From NCBI GenBank assembly GCA_030045755.1, contig JASIEW010000074.1, forward strand, positions 1 through 12,585: 12,585 nucleotides of DNA. The letters are read 5' to 3'. A program made the translations under genes and the position numbers. Position 1 is the first letter of the stretch, and each line of letters begins with the position of its first letter. Origin of the DNA: Nitrososphaerales archaeon (GTDB lineage: Archaea; Thermoproteota; Nitrososphaeria; Nitrososphaerales; UBA183). Shown here one piece after another: positions 5,969 to 11,935 of the stretch. The notes beneath the pieces are model-generated. The model searched no databases and was not told where the DNA came from. It worked only from the letters and a program-made list of their open reading frames with translations.

Positions 5969-6931
5969 TCAACCACCGAAGTCGCCCAACCTCTTCAAGA
6001 CTACGAGGGCTCTCAATGTGATCATCTTGCTCGGGCGACCGGCCTCCTCCAAGGCGAAGGGATGGTACCTCTTCCCGTACCTTGCCCACCAGTCGGGCAG
6101 CTTCCCGTCGTTCTCAAGGTCTGGGTGAATCGCGTCCAGATTCCACCGCCCGTCCTTCCTCCTCTTCTTCTTGAGATAGGACGCTGCGGGCTGCAGCCGT
6201 CTGTCGTCTGAGTACCCGAGCGCGGTCATGAAGTCGAGCCCCACCAGCAGGTCGTAGTAGTAGTGGTACGGGAAGTGGAAGCGGAACCATGGGTCGTAGC
6301 GTTTCCCCTGCTTGGACAGCTCGCGGGACAGGTAGAACTCCGCACCCCGCTCGACAGCGTTCTTCATGCCTCTTGTCCACTTCTGGCGGGGATACACGGC
6401 GAAGGCGCTCAGGCCTTCCCAGCTGTCGATGGTGCCGCTGTTGGCCCAGCAGTGCCAGCCCCCGTTCGCCTTCTGGGTCCTCACGAGCCATTCGAAGGCG
6501 CTCTTCACTCTCGGCTCGTCAGCATATCCGAACTTGACGAGGGCCCTAGCCGTATTGCCCGTCAGGCAGTGCTCGCTCTTCTTTGTGGCCCCGTCTGCGT
6601 TGAAGCCACCGTCAGCTTTGAAGAACCGGTCCATCCAGATAGAACAGGCCCGCTCTATCCTGGGGTCTTCCCTGGTCAAGCCAAGGTCTGAGAGGGTGAG
6701 CAACATCCAGTTCGTGGAGATGTACTTCGGTCGATAGAGCTTCTCTGCTTCGACCCAGTATCCACCGGGCTTCTGCGCCGAGAGTATGTCGGCCGCCCAT
6801 CCCTTCGAGGCCACGTCGCGCCTCGCACTCCGGAGGTCAGCCACGCTCGCCCCCTCCAGGAGGTCCCTCATTGCGAGAAAGCGGACGGCTGGCTGAGACG
6901 GCTCTAGAAGCCAGTTCAGCGCGCTTTGCAA
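5969..6931 (-). CDS. Squalene-cyclase/prenyltransferase alpha-alpha toroid repeat protein
   Basis: The 320-residue soluble protein is built of helical repeats like those in squalene cyclases and protein prenyltransferases. QW-type repeat signatures recur: Q53-KPGGYW-59, Q153-KANGGW-159 and a KDGRW block ending at 263. A KADGGFNAD block sits at 105-113. CLTGN (122-126) is a conserved-looking patch in the middle. The class II cyclase acid motif DXDD is not present, and the protein is about half the length of a full squalene-hopene cyclase, so cyclase activity is not supported. No isoprenoid genes flank it. It may be a one-barrel member of unknown substrate. The only available start is TTG at 6931, 25 bp from a good TATA box. 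It is monocistronic by promoter placement. Confidence 0.8.
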   Translation of the reverse strand: MQSALNWLLEPSQPAVRFLAMRDLLEGASVADLRSARRDVASKGWAADILSAQKPGGYWVEAEKLYRPKYISTNWMLLTLSDLGLTREDPRIERACSIWMDRFFKADGGFNADGATKKSEHCLTGNTARALVKFGYADEPRVKSAFEWLVRTQKANGGWHCWANSGTIDSWEGLSAFAVYPRQKWTRGMKNAVERGAEFYLSRELSKQGKRYDPWFRFHFPYHYYYDLLVGLDFMTALGYSDDRRLQPAASYLKKKRRKDGRWNLDAIHPDLENDGKLPDWWARYGKRYHPFALEEAGRPSKMITLRALVVLKRLGDFGG

Positions 6932-6955
6932 GGAGCGTGTCCTCAGTCAGGGGGC

Positions 6956-6963
6956 TAATATTT
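6956..6963 (-). promoter_or_regulatory. TATA box for the cyclase-fold gene
   Basis: AAATATTA on the minus strand predicts a transcript start at about 6932, one base from the TTG at 6931. This supports both the TTG start and a leaderless message. Confidence 0.55.
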
Positions 6964-7005
6964 CTGCGGCCGCCTCAATGCGTCCGGCGTGCCAGAGGCC
7001 GGGGC

Positions 7006-7416
7006 CTAAGGCAGTACGACTAGGACGTGGGTGAAGGCATACGCAGGTATGAGTAGATAGATCCACTCGTGGTGGAGCAGAGCCTTCTCGCGCACGCTAG
7101 ACGACATCCTGTCGAGCGCCAGGTCAAGAGCGAAACAGCCCACAGCTATGAAGAAGGTCGTTTCGATGCCGGTCCAGAATGCGCTCCAGACCACGTGGAC
7201 GAACCCCAGCACGATCAGAGACACGATGATGGTGTATGCGGCCGGGAATGCGAAGTAGAGAACGTCTCTGTGGTGGATCCTCCTGCCCCTTACGAAGAAG
7301 GGCTTCGCGAGCCCCTTCCTGAACATCACGTTGCCCACCTTGTCGAAGAGAGAAGCCAATATCAGCACGGCTGCGAACCCCATCACCACCCCCAGATAGA
7401 AGGGCTGGCTGCCCAT
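7006..7416 (-). CDS. Four-helix membrane protein with paired histidines, unknown function
   Basis: The 136-residue protein has four predicted membrane helices, at about 6-24, 51-73, 77-100 and 117-135. A basic loop (VRGRRIHHRD, 42-51) joins helices 1 and 2. A second charged loop (RMSSSVREKALLHHEW) precedes helix 4. The two His-His pairs (48-49 and 115-116), E117 and H130 near the membrane face could bind a metal or heme, but no known motif confirms this. The VRGxxIHH pattern reminds me of small uncharacterised archaeal membrane proteins; this is memory, not a search. It follows the VKOR gene on the same strand after 121 bp. Its own TATA-like box predicts transcription exactly at the ATG at 7416, so co-expression with VKOR is not assured. 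Confidence 0.75.
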   Translation of the reverse strand: MGSQPFYLGVVMGFAAVLILASLFDKVGNVMFRKGLAKPFFVRGRRIHHRDVLYFAFPAAYTIIVSLIVLGFVHVVWSAFWTGIETTFFIAVGCFALDLALDRMSSSVREKALLHHEWIYLLIPAYAFTHVLVVLP

Positions 7417-7439
7417 GGTTGGAAGCAGTGCAAAACATG

Positions 7440-7447
7440 CATAAAAG
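7440..7447 (-). promoter_or_regulatory. TATA-like box for the four-helix membrane protein
   Basis: CTTTTATG on the minus strand places the predicted transcript start at 7416, the A of the ATG. This is a leaderless arrangement. Confidence 0.5.
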
Positions 7448-7537
7448 GTTGGGGCAAAACTCGTAGTGCGGCACCGCGGAAAGTCTCTTCGACGTGGCTA
7501 ATGCTCAAGGCAAGCGCGAGAGGATGACGGCAATAGC

Positions 7538-8059
7538 TCAGGCGGGCTGAACCACAGGCTCGACAGGAGCCCCGAGGGGCTCCGCATCGGTTCCAAAGAA
7601 CTGGTCTTGCTTGAAGAACAGGAGGTAACTGATGATTACGAAGTCGATGACTATGGCCGTGTGCATTATCGTACAGTAGATGCATATCGCCTTCAGGATG
7701 AAGAGTTCGACGAACAGCAGGTAGGGTACTACCGTGATTCCGATGAAGCGCCAGACGAACAGGATGTCGAGGGAGACGTTGAAGATTCTCTCGTTTCCGA
7801 AAGCGATGAGGTAGACCAGGGAGATATTGACCACGAAATAGAACACTGCAAGTAGCTCGAGCGGAACTCCAAAGACCTCGCTGTACGGACTGCTGAGGAC
7901 TCTGTCGCAGTTGATGACCACCCCGGGGCCCGTTCCCATCCCGCAGAATGGAAGAGCCTCCTTCAGCAGGTAGAATATCACTACGACCATGCCCGAGGCC
8001 CACAAGCCGAAGATGGACATGCAGACGAGAATCGCAAACTTGAGCCTGCTAATCCGCAT
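7538..8059 (-). CDS. Vitamin K epoxide reductase (VKOR) family membrane thiol oxidase
   Basis: The 173-residue membrane protein has the four-to-five-helix layout of prokaryotic VKORs. These oxidise an extracytoplasmic thioredoxin-like protein and pass electrons to quinone, making disulfides outside the membrane. All four redox cysteines are present: loop cysteines C39 and C51 (PFCG ... INCDRVLSSPYS) and C126-I-Y-C129. The conserved Ser/Tyr-rich stretch after C51 and the GVPLELL segment are also seen. A Pro/Ala-rich tail ends the protein. There is no fused thioredoxin domain, and no DsbA-like partner lies in the window. The ATG at 8059 is chosen because GGAGGT sits seven bases upstream. A GTG at 8074 overlaps that site and would make 178 residues. 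The gene is divergent from the helicase. Confidence 0.92.
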   Translation of the reverse strand: MRISRLKFAILVCMSIFGLWASGMVVVIFYLLKEALPFCGMGTGPGVVINCDRVLSSPYSEVFGVPLELLAVFYFVVNISLVYLIAFGNERIFNVSLDILFVWRFIGITVVPYLLFVELFILKAICIYCTIMHTAIVIDFVIISYLLFFKQDQFFGTDAEPLGAPVEPVVQPA

Positions 8060-8066
8060 CGGCACT

Positions 8067-8072
8067 ACCTCC
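8067..8072 (-). promoter_or_regulatory. Strong ribosome-binding site of the VKOR gene
   Basis: GGAGGT on the minus strand lies seven bases before the ATG at 8059. It is the only strong Shine-Dalgarno sequence I see at a gene start here, and it decides the start against the upstream GTG at 8074. Confidence 0.65.
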
Positions 8073-8118
8073 ACCTGTTGGCCGAGAGCTCATCCTGAGG
8101 GGTGTGTTCGCGCCGGGA

Positions 8119-8126
8119 TACTTATG
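8119..8126 (-). promoter_or_regulatory. TATA-like box for the VKOR gene
   Basis: CATAAGTA on the minus strand predicts a start near 8095 and thus a leader of about 36 nt containing the GGAGGT site. A second AT-rich octamer at 8161-8168 (TATATCTA on the plus strand) could serve either direction. Confidence 0.4.
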
Positions 8127-8198
8127 CTGATGTGACCTGTCTAGCTTCATACTCGCTGCGTATATCTACGAAATAGAGAGCCTTGCGAGATTTCCCGA

Positions 8199-8225
8199 AT
8201 CGACAAGACAAGCCTTTTAGTCGAT
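8199..8225. repeat. Inverted repeat ATCGAC-N15-GTCGAT flanking the helicase TATA box
   Basis: Perfect 6-bp arms (8199-8204 and 8220-8225) have centres 21 bp apart, two DNA turns. The TATA-like box of the helicase lies between them, next to the right arm, so a bound protein could block it. A chance match is possible. Confidence 0.35.
8213..8220 (+). promoter_or_regulatory. TATA-like box for the helicase gene
   Basis: CCTTTTAG predicts a transcript start near 8244, about six bases before the TTG at 8250. The box is weak in sequence. Confidence 0.35.
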
Positions 8226-8249
8226 GCGGCCGTCCCAGTCTCTCGGTTT

Positions 8250-9803
8250 TTGCAGCCGCAAAAGTTGGAGCCCAGAGCGTATCAGGCGAAGATCGCCGAG
8301 GTGGCCGAGTCAAGGAACACCCTCGTCGTCCTTCCCACCGGTCTCGGGAAGACGATGATCGCCATGATGATCGCGTCCAGACTGCTCCAGAGGCATCCGG
8401 GCTCGAAGGTGGTCGTCCTCGCCCCCACCAGGCCCCTCGTGCTGCAGCACCATGAGACATTCAGACAAGAGATGGGACTCGCCGAGAACGAGCTCGTGGC
8501 TCTGACCGGAACCGTCGACCCGGGCGAGAGGGAGTTGCTGTGGCTGAGGGCCCGGGCGATATTCGCCACCCCCCAGACGGTGTACAACGACGCTAGTCAT
8601 GGGAGGGTTTCCCTGCGCGACGTGGTCCTGATGGTCTTCGACGAGGCACACAGGTGCGTCAAGGACTACACGTACACGAAGCTCGCAAAGGCATACCAGG
8701 AGGAAGCGAGGTCGCCGCGAATACTCGGACTCACGGCGTCGCCCGGCGCATCGAGGGAGAGGGTGAACGAGATCAAGAAGAACCTCTTCATCGAGTCGGT
8801 TGAGGCGAGGTCCGAAGATAGCGAGGACGTGAAGGCGTACGTCGAGAAGACGGCGATCGAAACGGTCCGTGTGAAGGTGCCAGACGAGTACTACGAAGTG
8901 ACTCTCAGGCTGAGGGAGCTGTACAACGACAAGGTGAAGAGGTTGTTGAACGGAGGATTTCTGCGGAGCGACAAGGTCTCGAAGAAGGCTCTGCTCGAGG
9001 CGAGGACCGCGATCACTGCGCGCCTCCGGGCTGCGCAGGCGAGCGGCGGCCAGAAAGGGTACATCTTCGGCGCGGTCATCAACCAGGCGCAGGCGGTAGC
9101 CATCCTGCACGCCCTGGAGATGGTGGAGACGCAGGGCTCGCCAACGCTCAACAGGTATCTTCAGAAACTGAGACAGAGGCCGGACAACGGAAAGGCGATC
9201 TCGTCTCTCCTGAAGGACCCGAAGTGGCTGGCGATAGAGTCGGAGGCCGAAAAGATCTCGGGGATTCCTCACCAGAAGATGGGCGCGATGCTGAGGGTCA
9301 TCAGCTCGCAGATTGAGAGGAAGCACGACTCGAAAGTGATCGTGTTCACCCAATACAGGGATACGATAGAGGACATCGTCAGAGGGCTGGAGAACGCGGG
9401 CCTGACCGCAAGGAGGTTCGTCGGCCAATCAGACAGGGATGGAAGCAAAGGCATGGACCAGGCGACGCAGTCCGCGGCCCTGGAGCAGTTCCGCAGGGGC
9501 GACTTCCAAGTGCTCGTAAGCAGCAGCATCGGAGAGGAGGGCCTCCACGTGCCCGACGTTGACCTGGTGGTCTTCTACGAGGCTGTCCCCTCAGAGATCA
9601 GGTACATCCAGAGGAGAGGGCGGACCGGGAGGACGACGGAAGGAAGGGTGGTCATCTTACTCGCCGAGGGAACGGTGGACGAGTCCTACTACTACAGCAC
9701 TCTTTCGAAGGAGAGCAGGATGAGGAAGCTCGTCGAGACAAAAGCCGAGAGACCGAGAGGTAAGAAGCCGAAGGACCCGACGCTGCTCGACTTCGTCAGG
9801 TGA
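8250..9803 (+). CDS. hef: Hef/FANCM-like superfamily 2 DNA helicase without nuclease domain
   Basis: The 517-residue protein is an SF2 helicase of the Hef/FANCM/Mph1 type, which remodels stalled or branched replication forks. Motifs in order: Q12; Walker A PTGLGKT (29-35); APTRPLV (about 58-64); DEAH (131-134); TASP (162-165); an inserted helical region at about 200-340, as in Hef; the second RecA domain with VIVFTQYRDT; SSSIGEEGLHVPDVDLVV; and motif VI QRRGRTGR (454-461). Euryarchaeal Hef usually carries an XPF-type nuclease domain at the C-terminus. Here the protein ends after a basic linker with KDPTLLDFVR, so nuclease activity would have to come from another protein. The tail loosely resembles a PCNA-binding box but lacks the Gln. 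The start is TTG at 8250. The stop is only 6 bp from the convergent pyruvate kinase stop. Confidence 0.9.
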   Translation: MQPQKLEPRAYQAKIAEVAESRNTLVVLPTGLGKTMIAMMIASRLLQRHPGSKVVVLAPTRPLVLQHHETFRQEMGLAENELVALTGTVDPGERELLWLRARAIFATPQTVYNDASHGRVSLRDVVLMVFDEAHRCVKDYTYTKLAKAYQEEARSPRILGLTASPGASRERVNEIKKNLFIESVEARSEDSEDVKAYVEKTAIETVRVKVPDEYYEVTLRLRELYNDKVKRLLNGGFLRSDKVSKKALLEARTAITARLRAAQASGGQKGYIFGAVINQAQAVAILHALEMVETQGSPTLNRYLQKLRQRPDNGKAISSLLKDPKWLAIESEAEKISGIPHQKMGAMLRVISSQIERKHDSKVIVFTQYRDTIEDIVRGLENAGLTARRFVGQSDRDGSKGMDQATQSAALEQFRRGDFQVLVSSSIGEEGLHVPDVDLVVFYEAVPSEIRYIQRRGRTGRTTEGRVVILLAEGTVDESYYYSTLSKESRMRKLVETKAERPRGKKPKDPTLLDFVR

Positions 9804-9809
9804 CCAAGC

Positions 9810-11228
9810 TCAAGCGGGGGTTCCGACGACCGAGACCCTGATCAGATTGGTCGTCCCGCCCATGCCCGGCGTCCCTGAAGTGACTACGATGCGGTCGCCC
9901 TTTCGTGCGAGTCCGAGCCGCTGCGCCGCCGCGTCGGCGAGCTGGAAGAGCGTGTCTATCGACCTTGCAGGCTTGGACAGGACGGGGATCACGCCCCTGT
10001 ACAGCTTCATCGTTCGCGTGACGCGGGACTCCGTGCAGAGCGCGACGATCGGTTGCCTCGGTCTGTACATGGCCACCCTTCGCGCCGTTGAGCCCGTCTG
10101 AGTTGGGGCCACGATTGCCTTGGCACCGACGTACTCGGCCAACCTGCACGCCGCCCTCCCTATGGCTTCTGCTGTCTCTCTCGATTCTGCTTCGGCCGCG
10201 GGCCTCGCGTAGGAGACGAGAGATGCCTCGGTTGACCGTGCGATCTTGTCCAGCATCAGCACCGACTCCACTGGGTACCTGCCTACGGTGGTCTCGTCCG
10301 ATAGCATCACCGCGTCTGTCCCGTCCAGGACGGCTGTCGAAACGTCCGACACCTCGGCCCTGCTAGGGACTGGAGAGCTGACCATGCTGACCAGCATTTG
10401 GGTGGCCACGATGACTGGCTTGCCCACCCTGTTGCACTTTCTGATAATCCTCTTCTGTATCGCGGGGACCGTCTCGATGGGCGCTTCTATCCCCAGGTCA
10501 CCCCTCGCCACCATGATACCGTCTGACTCCTCGAGGATGCGGTCGAAGTTTCGGATGGCTTCCTTCTTCTCTATCTTCGAGATCAGCATGGGACCGCCGG
10601 AAGGTATGAGCTTCCTCACCGCGCGCACGTCCGCCTGGGACCTCACGAAGGAGATGGCTACAAAGTCCACGTGCTGACGGACTCCGAACTTCAGGTGCTC
10701 GATGTCGCTCTTCGTGGGGTATTGCAGCTTGAGCCTCACGCCGGGTGCGTTGACGCCCTTTCCCGAGCTCAGCACTCCTCCTGCGACCACCGTGCAGGTC
10801 ACGCCGTCTCCGGTCTTACCATCTACCCTGAGCCTGATCACGCCGTCGGCGAGGTGGAGCAAATCCCCGCTCCTCACGGCCCTTAGAAGGTCGGGATTGT
10901 TGACGGAGAACCCTGACGAGCCTCCTTCGGCGCCGGAGCCGTTCAGAACCACTCGCGAGCCACGGATGAGATCGACTGACCCGCCCGCGATCTTCCCCAC
11001 TCTGATCTTGGGACCAGGCAGGTCCTGCAATATCGCTACGGTCCTTCTCGACCTCTTTGCTTCGTTCCTGATTGTCCTTATCTCTTCGAGGTGGCTCTTC
11101 CTGTCCCCATGCGAGAAGTTTATCCTGAAGACGTCAACTTTGGAGATCAGCTCTCTGACAGTCTCGGGGCCACGGCTGGAAGGCCCTATCGTGCATACGA
11201 TTTTGGTCCTCCTCGTTGGTCGTGGCAC
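9810..11228 (-). CDS. pyk: Pyruvate kinase
   Basis: The 472-residue enzyme converts phosphoenolpyruvate and ADP to pyruvate and ATP, the last step of glycolysis, in the cytosol. The N-terminal barrel starts with TKIVCTIGPSS; R35 and N37-FSHG follow. DLPGPKIR (69-76) leads into the B domain. The catalytic block has K218 and E220 (SKIEKK), VARGDLG with D244, and ATQM with T276. The C-terminal regulatory domain is complete (SGTPGMGGTTNL). K74, where potassium-dependent enzymes have Glu, places it in the potassium-independent group. V280 stands where Glu or Asp is usual (TQMLESM in most), and SDET replaces SGET. The GTG start at 11228 follows a TATA box about 20 bp upstream. The gene is downstream of padR by 54 bp but has its own promoter. 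Confidence 0.95.
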   Translation of the reverse strand: MPRPTRRTKIVCTIGPSSRGPETVRELISKVDVFRINFSHGDRKSHLEEIRTIRNEAKRSRRTVAILQDLPGPKIRVGKIAGGSVDLIRGSRVVLNGSGAEGGSSGFSVNNPDLLRAVRSGDLLHLADGVIRLRVDGKTGDGVTCTVVAGGVLSSGKGVNAPGVRLKLQYPTKSDIEHLKFGVRQHVDFVAISFVRSQADVRAVRKLIPSGGPMLISKIEKKEAIRNFDRILEESDGIMVARGDLGIEAPIETVPAIQKRIIRKCNRVGKPVIVATQMLVSMVSSPVPSRAEVSDVSTAVLDGTDAVMLSDETTVGRYPVESVLMLDKIARSTEASLVSYARPAAEAESRETAEAIGRAACRLAEYVGAKAIVAPTQTGSTARRVAMYRPRQPIVALCTESRVTRTMKLYRGVIPVLSKPARSIDTLFQLADAAAQRLGLARKGDRIVVTSGTPGMGGTTNLIRVSVVGTPA

Positions 11229-11233
11229 ATCAC

Positions 11234-11248
11234 GCCGAGAGAGTCGGC
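11234..11248. repeat. Inverted repeat GCCGA-N5-TCGGC between pyk TATA box and start
   Basis: The 5-bp arms (11234-11238 and 11244-11248) occupy the space between the TATA-like box and the GTG start, where a repressor could block transcription initiation. If transcription began further upstream it would instead be a leader hairpin. Confidence 0.35.
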
Positions 11249-11255
11249 ATAAATC
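11248..11255 (-). promoter_or_regulatory. TATA-like box for pyk
   Basis: GATTTATG on the minus strand predicts a transcript start at about 11224-11226, within a few bases of the GTG at 11228. The small mismatch suggests either slightly short spacing or an imprecise box assignment. Confidence 0.45.
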
Positions 11256-11282
11256 TAGGTATCGTTGGTCTGGGGCGGGGCC

Positions 11283-11834
11283 TCAGAAGCGGCTCGGAGC
11301 ATGGTCGCGCTTGAGCTGAGAGTCTATCCACTTGATTTGTGCGTCCATGAAGACTCGGAGTTCACTCAGGGCAGCCTCCCTTTCTTGCTTGGAGACTTCC
11401 GCCGCCTTCTGCCTGAAGATCTCCATCCCTCTCTTGTATCTGCTGAGCATCATCTGAATGTACACGTCGCCCGGGAGAACATCGGTAAAGAGTCCCATGA
11501 GAGCCTTTTCCATCTTCCCCATGCTCGCTATGGTCCTCCGCATCTCTTCGAGCTTCCGCCTGCCCTTTGCAGTGAGCACGTACCTCCGGCCACCCATCCG
11601 CCCTGCCGGGCCCGCCCCCTTGGCAAGGCCCTCCGTGACGAGGCTCTTCAGCAGAGGGTACATGGTTCCAGGTCCCGGCCTCCAGGCTCCTTCAGACTTC
11701 TCCTCGATCGTCTGTATCATCGAATACCCGGTAGAAGGCCCCCTGGAGAGCAGGGTCAAGATGTAGAGCCTGAGAAAGCCGCGCGGCACCGACTGAGGAT
11801 GCAGCCATCGCCTCGGAGCAGCCCTCGGAGCCAC
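11283..11834 (-). CDS. PadR-family transcriptional regulator
   Basis: The 183-residue protein is a winged-helix repressor of the PadR family. It often sits next to, and controls, a drug exporter gene. The DNA-binding domain spans about 17-90: FLRLYILTLLSRGPSTGYSM, then the recognition region with WRPGPGTMYPLLKSL and EGL, and the wing with GGRRYVLTAKG. A long charged helical region (about 92-180) fits the dimerising C-terminal domain of the longer PadR subfamily. The GTG start at 11834 lies one base from the transcript start predicted by the box at 11857-11864. The N-terminus before the domain is short and basic. It is divergent from the ABC exporter ATPase; the shared region holds three tandem repeats that are its likely binding sites. 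Confidence 0.9.
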   Translation of the reverse strand: MAPRAAPRRWLHPQSVPRGFLRLYILTLLSRGPSTGYSMIQTIEEKSEGAWRPGPGTMYPLLKSLVTEGLAKGAGPAGRMGGRRYVLTAKGRRKLEEMRRTIASMGKMEKALMGLFTDVLPGDVYIQMMLSRYKRGMEIFRQKAAEVSKQEREAALSELRVFMDAQIKWIDSQLKRDHAPSRF

Positions 11835-11856
11835 GCCGGGTAAGGCCTCGATTGGC

Positions 11857-11864
11857 TTATTTAA
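11857..11864 (-). promoter_or_regulatory. TATA box for padR
   Basis: TTAAATAA on the minus strand predicts a start at 11833, at the GTG start codon (11834). The surrounding CTTATTTAAG (11856-11865) is nearly palindromic. Confidence 0.55.
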
Positions 11865-11869
11865 GTCGT

Positions 11870-11901
11870 ATTAGATATGTCATTAGATATCGTATTAGAT
11901 A
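11870..11901. repeat. Three tandem 12-bp repeats (ATTAGATA core) in the padR/ABC promoter
   Basis: The octamer ATTAGATA occurs at 11870-11877, 11882-11889 and 11894-11901, with exact 12-bp spacing. The first and third copies share the longer form CGTATTAGATA. The array fills the space between the two opposing TATA boxes, upstream of both, and is the likely site for PadR or another regulator to control both genes. Confidence 0.65.
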
Positions 11902-11903
11902 GG

Positions 11904-11911
11904 CTTAAATC
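11904..11911 (+). promoter_or_regulatory. TATA-like box for the ABC exporter gene
   Basis: CTTAAATC predicts a transcript start at about 11935, one base before the TTG at 11936. This favours TTG over the GTG at 11927. Confidence 0.5.
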
Positions 11912-11935
11912 CGCAACTCTAGTGGCGTGTCAAAG

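Noticed and set aside
8049..8150. 33-codon upstream frame before VKOR, overlapping its start by 11 bases
   Set aside because: The TATA-like box at 8119-8126 predicts transcription from about 8095, downstream of this ATG, and the peptide shows no recognisable features.
8310..9428. 372-residue minus-strand frame inside the helicase
   Set aside because: It lies wholly antisense to a motif-complete helicase and is rich in Arg, His and Leu, as expected for a GC-rich shadow frame.
11870..11901. CRISPR array
   Set aside because: The repeats are only 8-12 bp, there are three of them with 4-bp spacers, and no cas genes are present; they look like protein-binding sites.
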